DNA from: Lentisphaeria bacterium
Lineage (GTDB): Bacteria; Verrucomicrobiota; Lentisphaeria; Victivallales; UBA1829
DNA: 8,726 nt
NCBI GenBank assembly: GCA_017456805.1
Contig: JAFTIQ010000088.1
Coordinates: forward strand, 1 to 8,726
Direction of reading: 5' to 3'
Below are positions 1 through 5,575 of the stretch, piece after piece. The notes beneath the pieces were generated by a model. That model did not search any database, was not told where the DNA came from, and saw nothing but the letters and a program-made list of their open reading frames with translations. The position numbers and the translations under genes were made by a program. Positions within the stretch are counted from its first letter, which is position 1; the number at the start of each line of letters is the position of its first letter.

Positions 1-36
1 GATGTAAAACCGGCGTTTAAATGATAAGATTTGAGC
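1..36 (+). other. Tail of an upstream transcription unit
   Basis: Only 36 bases precede the first terminator. Frame 1 reads DVKPAFK and then TGA at 22-24. Frame 3 reads CKTGV and then TAA at 18-20. Either could be the 3' end of a gene that lies mostly outside the window, and the sequence cannot decide between them. A + strand terminator directly downstream supports a + strand gene ending here. Confidence 0.25.
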
Positions 37-75
37 TCAAGCCGTATCTTTCACAGGATACGGCTTGATTTTTTT
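37..75 (+). terminator. Rho-independent terminator of the upstream unit
   Basis: A perfect 12-bp stem (TCAAGCCGTATC at 37-48, GATACGGCTTGA at 57-68) closes an 8-base loop (49-56) and is followed at once by seven T at 69-75. There is no matching A-tract on the left, so it acts on the + strand only. It ends whatever gene enters the window from the left. Confidence 0.92.
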
Positions 76-92
76 AAAATATGTGCTAAATT
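65..92 (+). promoter_or_regulatory. Candidate promoter of the small lipoprotein gene
   Basis: TTGATT (65-70) serves as the -35 box. After a 16-base spacer comes an extended -10, TG-C-TAAATT (TG at 84-85, hexamer 87-92). The same layout, with the shared string GTGCTAAA at the same distance from TTGA, occurs at 3816-3843. That recurrence is the main support, because each site alone is only a fair sigma-70 match. The predicted start of transcription is near base 99, giving a leader of about 35 bases. The -35 box overlaps the right arm and T-tract of the preceding terminator. Confidence 0.55.
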
Positions 93-134
93 ATAAGTAA
101 TGGAATAAAAATTTGCAGAACAGAGAGATGGATC

Positions 135-533
135 GTGAAAGATAAGCTTCTCAAAATCATGTTGATGATTGCAATGCTTTTCGTTGCAGCCGGTTGCGGA
201 ATCAGCCGGAATAACGACAGAGCGTTCTGGGATATTATTCAGCACTTCGAAAAAAGCGGAGTCCATGTGGATTCCGTCAATCCTCTTGATACCAGCCAAG
301 TCAAGGCTGCAGCTGCATTTGCATTTACGATTGGGGAACGCCAGGTTGGCGTTTATAAATATGACAGCAACAATCCAAAACACAAGGAGAGACTTCTTCG
401 CGTTGACGAAACGGGTGTTTTCTATGTGATGGGAATCCGCTACCAGGCTATCCGGAACGGTTCTTACATTCTCATCGATTTCAAGAATCATCCGAGAAAA
501 AACGAAATCGTCAAAGCATTTGAAACTTTTTAA
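135..533 (+). CDS. Small putative lipoprotein, function unknown
   Basis: A 132-residue protein that I do not recognise. Residues 1-20 form a lipoprotein signal: basic start (MKDKLLK), hydrophobic core, then VAAG before Cys21, the likely lipidated residue. The box has Ala rather than Leu at -3, so it is acceptable but not ideal. The mature part (about 112 residues) is mixed-charge with no membrane segment. It holds FWDIIQHFEKSG near its start and alternating hydrophobic stretches later (FAFTIGERQVGVYKY, GVFYVMGIRYQAI) that suggest a small beta-rich fold. The GTG start is chosen because it gives the full signal peptide. GAGAG at 123-127 can serve as a modest ribosome site, and the nearby ATG at 128 opens only a five-codon frame. 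It has its own promoter, and no terminator of classical form follows directly. It is likely a membrane-attached envelope protein. Confidence 0.8.
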   Translation: MKDKLLKIMLMIAMLFVAAGCGISRNNDRAFWDIIQHFEKSGVHVDSVNPLDTSQVKAAAAFAFTIGERQVGVYKYDSNNPKHKERLLRVDETGVFYVMGIRYQAIRNGSYILIDFKNHPRKNEIVKAFETF

Positions 534-542
534 GTTTGAATG
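517..542 (+). repeat. Inverted repeat spanning the lipoprotein stop codon
   Basis: CATTT-G-AAACTT (517-528) can pair with AAGTTTGAATG (532-542) around a TTT loop, with one bulged G (522) and one T-G wobble (521 with 538). The TAA stop (531-533) lies at the loop. No T-tract follows, so it is not a classical terminator. It could stabilise the 3' end of the mRNA or be chance. Confidence 0.35.
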
Positions 543-578
543 AACCAGAGCCTGAACGTTTCACGGAATCGAGTGTCG

Positions 579-584
579 TATGAT
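579..584 (+). promoter_or_regulatory. Weak candidate -10 box upstream of the structured region
   Basis: TATGAT at 579-584 matches the sigma-70 -10 consensus at five of six positions, but no good -35 box lies 16-18 bases upstream. If used, transcription would start near 591 and the whole structured stretch 614-905 would be the ppdK leader. An alternative -10-like CATAAT lies at 797-802, also without a clear -35 box. It would give a leader of about 100 bases. Neither is convincing alone. Confidence 0.2.
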
Positions 585-613
585 CCCGGAAATCTCAGGA
601 AGGTACACTGAAA

Positions 614-905
614 AGAATCAGAATATCTGGATCTAAGATGATTCTGAAAAAAGGTGTTTTGGGGAGACTCCCCGGAGGTTTTGTTCAAGCGGGAATCCCG
701 GAATTCATTTCCGGTATTGCGGAATTCACGCTTCGACAAAACAACCTTTTCAGAGCATCATGATTACAGAATTTCTTTTTCCGGACAGTGTGCAAGCATA
801 ATGCAAAACACAAAATTGGATAGAAAAAGAGAAATCTGATCCTGCGCTGCAAATACAGTGCGGGACGACTCCCTTTTTATTATCCGGAATCAGAAAGGGC
901 GTTGT
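614..905 (+). ncRNA. Candidate structured leader or small RNA upstream of ppdK
   Basis: This gene-free stretch holds a run of helices that nearly abut. P1 pairs 637-654 with 745-759: 15 pairs, bulges at 641 and 647-648. Inside it are a hairpin GGGGA-gac-TCCCC (661-673) and P3, a long arm 678-704 with 716-742 where about 23 of 27 positions can pair. P4 pairs 767-781 with 823-838: 14 pairs with bulges. A pairs 840-849 with 856-865, and C pairs 865-878 with 892-905. Six pairs are G-U when read as + strand RNA and would be A-C mismatches on the other strand, so a + strand RNA is favoured. A local alternative, AGAATCA (614-620) with TGATTCT (639-645), competes with P1. No known RNA family was recognised. 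Pairing was found by eye, without energies or alignment. It could also be a non-coding repeat element. Confidence 0.45.
840..905 (+). promoter_or_regulatory. Hairpin pair that hides the ppdK ribosome site
   Basis: Hairpin A (840-849 with 856-865, loop CAAATA) has 10 pairs including two G-U. Hairpin C (865-878 with 892-905, loop 879-891) has 13 of 14 pairs including two G-U and a T-C mismatch at 870/900. It buries the only good Shine-Dalgarno sequence of ppdK (AAAGGG, 894-899) and ends four bases before the ATG at 910. A third helix, GGGA (862-865) with TCCC (870-873) followed by five T, excludes both A and C. The arrangement looks like an on/off expression platform, but the sequence shows no sensor of a known class. 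Confidence 0.45.
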
Positions 906-909
906 AATT

Positions 910-3630
910 ATGACAACCAATGCACAGAAAAAGTACGTTTATCTCTTCGGAAAAGGAATTTCCGAAGGCCGCGCAGACATGAAGAACCTTCTCGGGGGAA
1001 AAGGTGCAAACCTCGCTGAAATGGCGATCCTCGGTCTTCCCGTTCCTGCCGGATTCACCATCACAACCGAATGCTGCGTTGATTACTTCAACAACGGCAT
1101 GAAAATGCCCGAACAGCTGAAAAATGATGTTCCCGCAGCTCTCGCTGAAGTGGAAAAACTCATGGGTATGAAGTTCGGCGATCCCGAAAACCCGCTGCTC
1201 ATCTCCTGTCGTTCCGGCGCACGTTCCAGTATGCCCGGTATGATGGAAACCGTCCTCAACGTCGGTCTCTCCTCCGTCACGATCCCCGGACTCATCAAGA
1301 AAACCGGCAACGAACGGTTCGTCTTTGACGCATACCGCCGTCTCATCATGATGTATTCCGACGTTGTGATGGAAAAAGCAGAAGGACTGGAACCCGCAGC
1401 CGGGAAAGGAATCCGTAAGATCCTGGACGAAAAGCTGGAAGAACTGAAAAAGGCAAAAGGCTATGCTTCCGATACCGATCTGACCGTGGAAGATCTGAAA
1501 GCTCTCTGCGAAGAATTCAAAGCGATCATCAAGAAAGAACTCGGAACTGAGTTCCCCGATGATGCAATGGCTCAGCTCAACGGCGGGATCGGCGCTGTCT
1601 TCAAAAGCTGGAACGGAAAGAAAGCTGTCGCTTACCGCAGAATCGAAGGAATTCCCGACGATTGGGGAACTGCCGTCAACGTCCAGTCCATGGTCTTCGG
1701 TAACATGGGCGATACCTCCGCAACCGGTGTTGCATTCACCCGCGACCCCGCAACCGGCGATAACAAATTCTACGGTGAATGGCTCATCAACGCTCAGGGC
1801 GAAGACGTTGTGGCTGGAACCCGTACCCCCAACCCCCTGAACGATGACACCAAGAACGAACAGAACAAGATGCTCCCCTCCATGCAGCAGCTCTATCCTG
1901 TTCTTTACAAACAGCTTGATGATATCCGCACCAATCTGGAACAGCACTATCACGATATGCTGGATATCGAATTCACCATCCAGGAAGGCGTCCTTTACAT
2001 GCTCCAGTGCCGCGTTGGAAAACGTACCGGCTGCGCTGCAGTCCACATGGCTCTGGATATGCTCAACGAAGGCCTCATCGATGAAAAGACAGCTGTCACC
2101 CGCGTGGCTCCTGCTCAGCTCGATGAACTCCTCCACCCCATCCTCGATGCCAAAGCTGAAAAAGCTGCAATGGATAAACTCTTTGTGAAAGGACTTCCCG
2201 CAGGTCCCGGCGGTGCCGTCGGAAAAATCGTCTTCACCTCTGAAGACTCCATGGCTCTCTCCGCTCAGGGCATCGCAAATATCCTCGTCCGCGAAGAAAC
2301 CAACCCGGAAGACGTGGAAGGTATGCGTTCCGCAAACGGTATTCTCACCTCCCGCGGCGGTATGACCAGTCACGCTGCTCTCGTTTGCCGCGGCTGGGGC
2401 AAATGCTGTATCGTCGGTGCCGGTGAACTGGTGATCGACGAAGAAGCAAAGACTGTCTCCGCTGGCGGTTACACCTTCAAAGAAGGCGACGTCATCAGCT
2501 TGAACGGTTCCAAAGGCTATGCATACGCAGGCGCAATCGATATGATGGATGCCAGCGACAACACCGACTTCCAGGCATTCATGAAACTGGTCGACAAGTT
2601 CCGTACCCTCGGAGTCCGCACCAATGCTGACACCGCAGAAGACGCAACCGTCGCCCGCAAGTTCGGTGCAGAAGGAATCGGTCTCTTCCGTATTGAACAC
2701 ATGTTCTACGGCAAAAACAGCGAAGAACCTCTGTTCGCTCTCCGCAAAATGATCCTTTGCAGCAGCAAGGAAGAACGTATTGCCGCATTGAATGAACTCT
2801 TCCCGATGATGAAGAAAAGCATCATTGCAACCTTTACCGCAATGAAAGGGCTGCCTGTGACCATCCGTCTGATGGATCCCCCTCTCCACGAATTTGTGCC
2901 CAAAGCTGCTGACAAGATCGCTCAGATCGCTGAAAGCCTCAACATTACCGTGGAAGAAGTGGAAAAACGCGCTGCAGCTCTCCACGAATCCAACCCCATG
3001 ATGGGTCACCGCGGATGCCGTCTCGGAGTCACATTCCCCGAAGTCACCGCGATGCAGGCACGGGCAATCTTCGAAGCCGGTATCGAATGTGGAATCGAAC
3101 CCGAAATCATGGTTCCTGTCACTTGCGACAAGAACGAACTGAAAGATCAGAAAGCAGTCATCAGCAAGGTCGCTGAAGAAGTCAAACAGGCTCTGAACCT
3201 GGCTGAACTCAAATACATGGTCGGTACCATGATCGAAATCCCCCGTGCTGCTATCCTCGCAGGACGTATGGCGGAAGAAGCTGAATTCTTCTCCTTCGGT
3301 ACCAATGACTTGACTCAGATGACCTTCGGTTTCAGCCGCGATGATATCGGCGGATTCCTCGGTGATTACCTCGATAAGAAGATCCTGGCTTCTGACCCGT
3401 TCCAGACCATCGACGTCGACGGTGTCGGATTCCTGATCCGTCATGCAGTCACCGAAGGACGCAAAGTCCGGTCCAACCTCAAGGTCGGTATCTGCGGAGA
3501 ACAGGGCGGCGAATCCGCTTCTGTCGCATTCTGCTATGCTATGGGATTGAACTATGTTTCCTGCAGCCCGTTCCGCGTGCCCATCGCGAAACTGGCAGCT
3601 GCTCACGCTGCAATCGCTGCCGGAAAATAA
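910..3630 (+). CDS. ppdK: Pyruvate, phosphate dikinase
   Basis: A 906-residue cytoplasmic enzyme that interconverts ATP, phosphate and pyruvate with AMP, diphosphate and PEP. It is close to the family's usual 870-910 residues and shows no break. The N-terminal nucleotide-binding domain covers roughly residues 1-360 and opens with YVYLFGKG and LLGGKGANLAEM. The typical RSGARSSMPGMMETVLNVG stretch starts at residue 101. The central swivelling domain carries TSRGGMTSHAA with the phosphate-carrying His488. Thr486, two residues before it, is the position phosphorylated by regulatory proteins in other PPDKs. The C-terminal PEP/pyruvate barrel (about 540-900) has TNDLTQMTFGFSRDD and GICGEQGG with Cys862, equivalent to the catalytic Cys of the family. 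The ATG is supported by AAAGGG at 894-899 and by the family's usual N-terminus. It stands alone between a structured leader and a strong terminator. No PPDK regulatory protein gene is nearby. Codon use is strongly biased, fitting high expression in PPi-linked glycolysis or gluconeogenesis. Confidence 0.98.
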   Translation: MTTNAQKKYVYLFGKGISEGRADMKNLLGGKGANLAEMAILGLPVPAGFTITTECCVDYFNNGMKMPEQLKNDVPAALAEVEKLMGMKFGDPENPLLISCRSGARSSMPGMMETVLNVGLSSVTIPGLIKKTGNERFVFDAYRRLIMMYSDVVMEKAEGLEPAAGKGIRKILDEKLEELKKAKGYASDTDLTVEDLKALCEEFKAIIKKELGTEFPDDAMAQLNGGIGAVFKSWNGKKAVAYRRIEGIPDDWGTAVNVQSMVFGNMGDTSATGVAFTRDPATGDNKFYGEWLINAQGEDVVAGTRTPNPLNDDTKNEQNKMLPSMQQLYPVLYKQLDDIRTNLEQHYHDMLDIEFTIQEGVLYMLQCRVGKRTGCAAVHMALDMLNEGLIDEKTAVTRVAPAQLDELLHPILDAKAEKAAMDKLFVKGLPAGPGGAVGKIVFTSEDSMALSAQGIANILVREETNPEDVEGMRSANGILTSRGGMTSHAALVCRGWGKCCIVGAGELVIDEEAKTVSAGGYTFKEGDVISLNGSKGYAYAGAIDMMDASDNTDFQAFMKLVDKFRTLGVRTNADTAEDATVARKFGAEGIGLFRIEHMFYGKNSEEPLFALRKMILCSSKEERIAALNELFPMMKKSIIATFTAMKGLPVTIRLMDPPLHEFVPKAADKIAQIAESLNITVEEVEKRAAALHESNPMMGHRGCRLGVTFPEVTAMQARAIFEAGIECGIEPEIMVPVTCDKNELKDQKAVISKVAEEVKQALNLAELKYMVGTMIEIPRAAILAGRMAEEAEFFSFGTNDLTQMTFGFSRDDIGGFLGDYLDKKILASDPFQTIDVDGVGFLIRHAVTEGRKVRSNLKVGICGEQGGESASVAFCYAMGLNYVSCSPFRVPIAKLAAAHAAIAAGK

Positions 3631-3658
3631 TCTGACAAAACATCATTGTTTTCTGTCC

Positions 3659-3696
3659 CGCCGGAGATGAGTTTCTGACTCTCTCCGGCGTTTTTT
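3659..3696 (+). terminator. Rho-independent terminator of ppdK
   Basis: CGCCGGAGA (3659-3667) pairs perfectly with TCTCCGGCG (3682-3690). The stem continues inward with GAGT (3669-3672) and ACTC (3678-3681) after one bulged T, giving 13 pairs and a 5-base loop. Six T follow at 3691-3696. It lies 28 bases after the ppdK stop. Confidence 0.95.
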
Positions 3697-3733
3697 GTTT
3701 TCTGCCGGGGAGGATTTTTCAAAGAGATGCAGG

Positions 3734-3772
3734 AAAAAAGATCCGGCAGAATCCGATTTCCGGATTTTTTTT
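3734..3772 (+). terminator. Second, A/T-flanked terminator after ppdK
   Basis: AAAAAAGATCCGG (3734-3746) can pair with CCGGATTTTTTTT (3760-3772): 13 pairs with one G-T wobble, loop 3747-3759, and an eight-T run at 3765-3772. A nested alternative left arm, ATCCG at 3751-3755, can pair with CGGAT at 3761-3765 and leaves the T-tract free. The A-tract on the left means it could also stop transcription on the opposite strand. It sits between the first ppdK terminator and the promoter of the envelope operon, and so insulates the two. Confidence 0.75.
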
Positions 3773-3815
3773 GCATATTTTCTTCTTTTTTTCAAAAAAT
3801 CCTGATGGAAAAGAC

Positions 3816-3843
3816 TTGAACATTTCCATGTTTGTGCTAAAGT
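3816..3843 (+). promoter_or_regulatory. Candidate promoter of the envelope operon
   Basis: TTGAAC (3816-3821), a 16-base spacer, then an extended -10, TG-C-TAAAGT (TG at 3835-3836, hexamer 3838-3843). It shares TTGA and GTGCTAAA at identical spacing with the promoter at 65-92. It lies just after two terminators and before the first gene of a five-gene run with no other obvious promoter. The predicted start near 3850 gives a leader of about 38 bases with a strong ribosome site, AAGGAAGG (3872-3879). Confidence 0.65.
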
Positions 3844-3887
3844 ACGGAATAGTAGAAAAATAATCTTATTCAAGGAAGGTAAACATA

Positions 3888-5552
3888 ATGGCTATCACAA
3901 AAATCAACAACGTTCTCGTGAAACATGGCAAAATCATGTTTGCTGTCATTACAGCGATCATCATCGTTTCATTCGTGTGGTTTTTCACCCCCGGAACCAG
4001 CGGAAGCATTCTGTTCAACAAGGATCCGAACTCCCCCAATGCAGTTTGCGGTGAAGTATTCGGAACCTCCGTGCAGAACAAAGATGTCTCCAGAATCATC
4101 AATGACATGACCCTGTTCCATGCAATGCAGGCAAATGTCTCCCCGAATCCGCATCTCTTCAACATCTCTTACGATCAGGCATTTATGCTCGCCATGTTCT
4201 ACGCCGCAGCTGAAAAACTCGGTGTCGTGGTCAACGATGATGATGTGGTGGCACTGATCCGCGAATGTCCGACTTTCAAAAAGGACAACACATTCAATGC
4301 AGATGCCTACATCGCTTACGAAAAAGAAAAACTTCAGCCTGCAGGCTATACCGAACAGGATCTGCAGAACGCGATCCGCACCATTCTTACCGTGGAAAGC
4401 CTTGCCTCTCTGGCTGGAGATGTCATTGTTCCCCCTGCAGAATTGGCAGAATTCGTGAAGACCTTCACGGAAAAACATGAAGTGCTCAGCATTACATTCA
4501 ATGTTGAGAACTTCAAGAAGGGAATCAACCCCACCGAACAGGATCTGCTCACATTCTATAATAACAACAAAAATCTCTTCATGATCCCCGAATCCTACAA
4601 GGCAGAAGCAGTTCTGTTCCGTTATGCGATCTATGAAAGTAAGGCAGCTGTCACACCCGCAGAAATCAAAAAATATTATGATGACAACAAAGCGTCCTTC
4701 GTAAAAGACGGGAAACAGCAGACTCTTCAGGAAGTTACAGCAATGATCACCACGCTGCTGAAGACCCAGAAGAAGAGAGCTGCCGCAATGGCTGCCGCAA
4801 CTGCTCTGCGGGAAGAAATCTATAAAGAAACCGCTGATATCGCCGGCGATAAGGCTGCATACCTTGGAAAATTCCAGGATGTCGTGAAAAAATTCCCCGG
4901 CGGAAAAGTTACAATCAACTGGTTCACCGCCTCCGATGCAAAACTCCCGACTGTCGGCAAGGATGACGCCCTCAAAAATGCTCTTGTTGCACAGTCCAAG
5001 AGCAACGTCCCTGTGACAGATCCTGTCTTGGGCGAAAACGGAGTTTATGTTGCAGCCATTGTGGAAGTCCAGCCTGCAAAGGTGGCAGAATTCGCAGCGA
5101 TCAAGGATAAAGTCAGAGCTGCTTACATCAATCAGACGGCACTTGTTGCGGCAAATGAAGCAATGCGCACTTTCGCAGCTGCATTGATCGCAGAAAAGAA
5201 TCCCGATACCAAGAAGATCCAGCAGCTTGCCAAAGGCGGAACTGTCAAGGCTTTTGCTCCCTTCAGTCTCTTCCCCGGAAGCCAGGATGTTTCCCCGGAA
5301 ATCAGCTCTCTTGCTTCCAATACTGCAACCGGAAAGCTCTCCGAAACCTACGATTCACCTGCCGGCCCTGTGGCGGTCTTCGTTCTGAAACGGACCCCTT
5401 CCACAGATCAGGAAACCGGTATCTACAAGCAGCTTCTTGAATTCCAGTACAAGATGATCAAACAGCAGATCGTCAGTACCAATCTCCAGGAATGGATCTC
5501 CAAGAATATCAAGAACTATATGCAGCAGTCTGAAGATCAGGCGCAGCAGTAA
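3888..5552 (+). CDS. PpiD/SurA-like membrane-anchored periplasmic chaperone
   Basis: A 554-residue protein with one N-terminal membrane anchor (about residues 16-33, after a short basic stretch) and a large periplasmic part. Residues about 50-200 look like the helical SurA N-terminal chaperone domain, with Lys-, Glu- and Ala-rich helices. Two linker-like segments typical of this group follow: PTEQDLLTFYNNNKNLF at 215 and TPAEIKKYYDDNKASF at 256. A later stretch, VEVQPAKVAEF near 392, resembles what follows the parvulin domain in PpiD. Clear catalytic parvulin motifs (the RARHIL-type start, GGDLGWF) are missing, so chaperone activity without proline isomerase activity is more likely. In the family such proteins escort newly exported outer-membrane proteins. 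The ATG has a strong ribosome site eight bases upstream. It opens the operon, 23 bases ahead of the PLD gene. The family is fairly certain; orthology to ppiD is not. Confidence 0.78.
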   Translation: MAITKINNVLVKHGKIMFAVITAIIIVSFVWFFTPGTSGSILFNKDPNSPNAVCGEVFGTSVQNKDVSRIINDMTLFHAMQANVSPNPHLFNISYDQAFMLAMFYAAAEKLGVVVNDDDVVALIRECPTFKKDNTFNADAYIAYEKEKLQPAGYTEQDLQNAIRTILTVESLASLAGDVIVPPAELAEFVKTFTEKHEVLSITFNVENFKKGINPTEQDLLTFYNNNKNLFMIPESYKAEAVLFRYAIYESKAAVTPAEIKKYYDDNKASFVKDGKQQTLQEVTAMITTLLKTQKKRAAAMAAATALREEIYKETADIAGDKAAYLGKFQDVVKKFPGGKVTINWFTASDAKLPTVGKDDALKNALVAQSKSNVPVTDPVLGENGVYVAAIVEVQPAKVAEFAAIKDKVRAAYINQTALVAANEAMRTFAAALIAEKNPDTKKIQQLAKGGTVKAFAPFSLFPGSQDVSPEISSLASNTATGKLSETYDSPAGPVAVFVLKRTPSTDQETGIYKQLLEFQYKMIKQQIVSTNLQEWISKNIKNYMQQSEDQAQQ

Positions 5553-5575
5553 TCCGTTTCCACCGGTGAAACAAT

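Noticed and set aside
128..145. A five-codon frame (MDRER) that overlaps the GTG start of the first lipoprotein
   Set aside because: Too short to call a leader peptide without conservation; it probably arises by chance near the ribosome site.
530..739. A 69-codon - strand frame in the same gap
   Set aside because: No ribosome site or recognisable feature, and it overlaps the hairpin arms.
637..759. 6S RNA as an identity for the three-way junction before ppdK
   Set aside because: A closing stem, an asymmetric bubble and a long arm are present, but the element is short and the bubble is very uneven. I could not match the conserved 6S features.
654..839. A short + strand frame of 61 codons in the gap before ppdK
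   Set aside because: No ribosome site. Its text reflects the inverted repeats of the structured region, and nothing suggests a protein.
862..878. GGGA-cgac-TCCC followed by TTTTT as a stand-alone terminator
   Set aside because: A four-pair stem is too weak to call a terminator by itself. It is kept only as the rival fold in the ppdK leader.
880..3606. A 908-codon open frame on the - strand opposite ppdK
   Set aside because: It is in exact codon register with ppdK and exists because ppdK lacks TTA, CTA and TCA codons. Its protein is Cys-, Phe-, Asp- and His-rich low-complexity text without domains.
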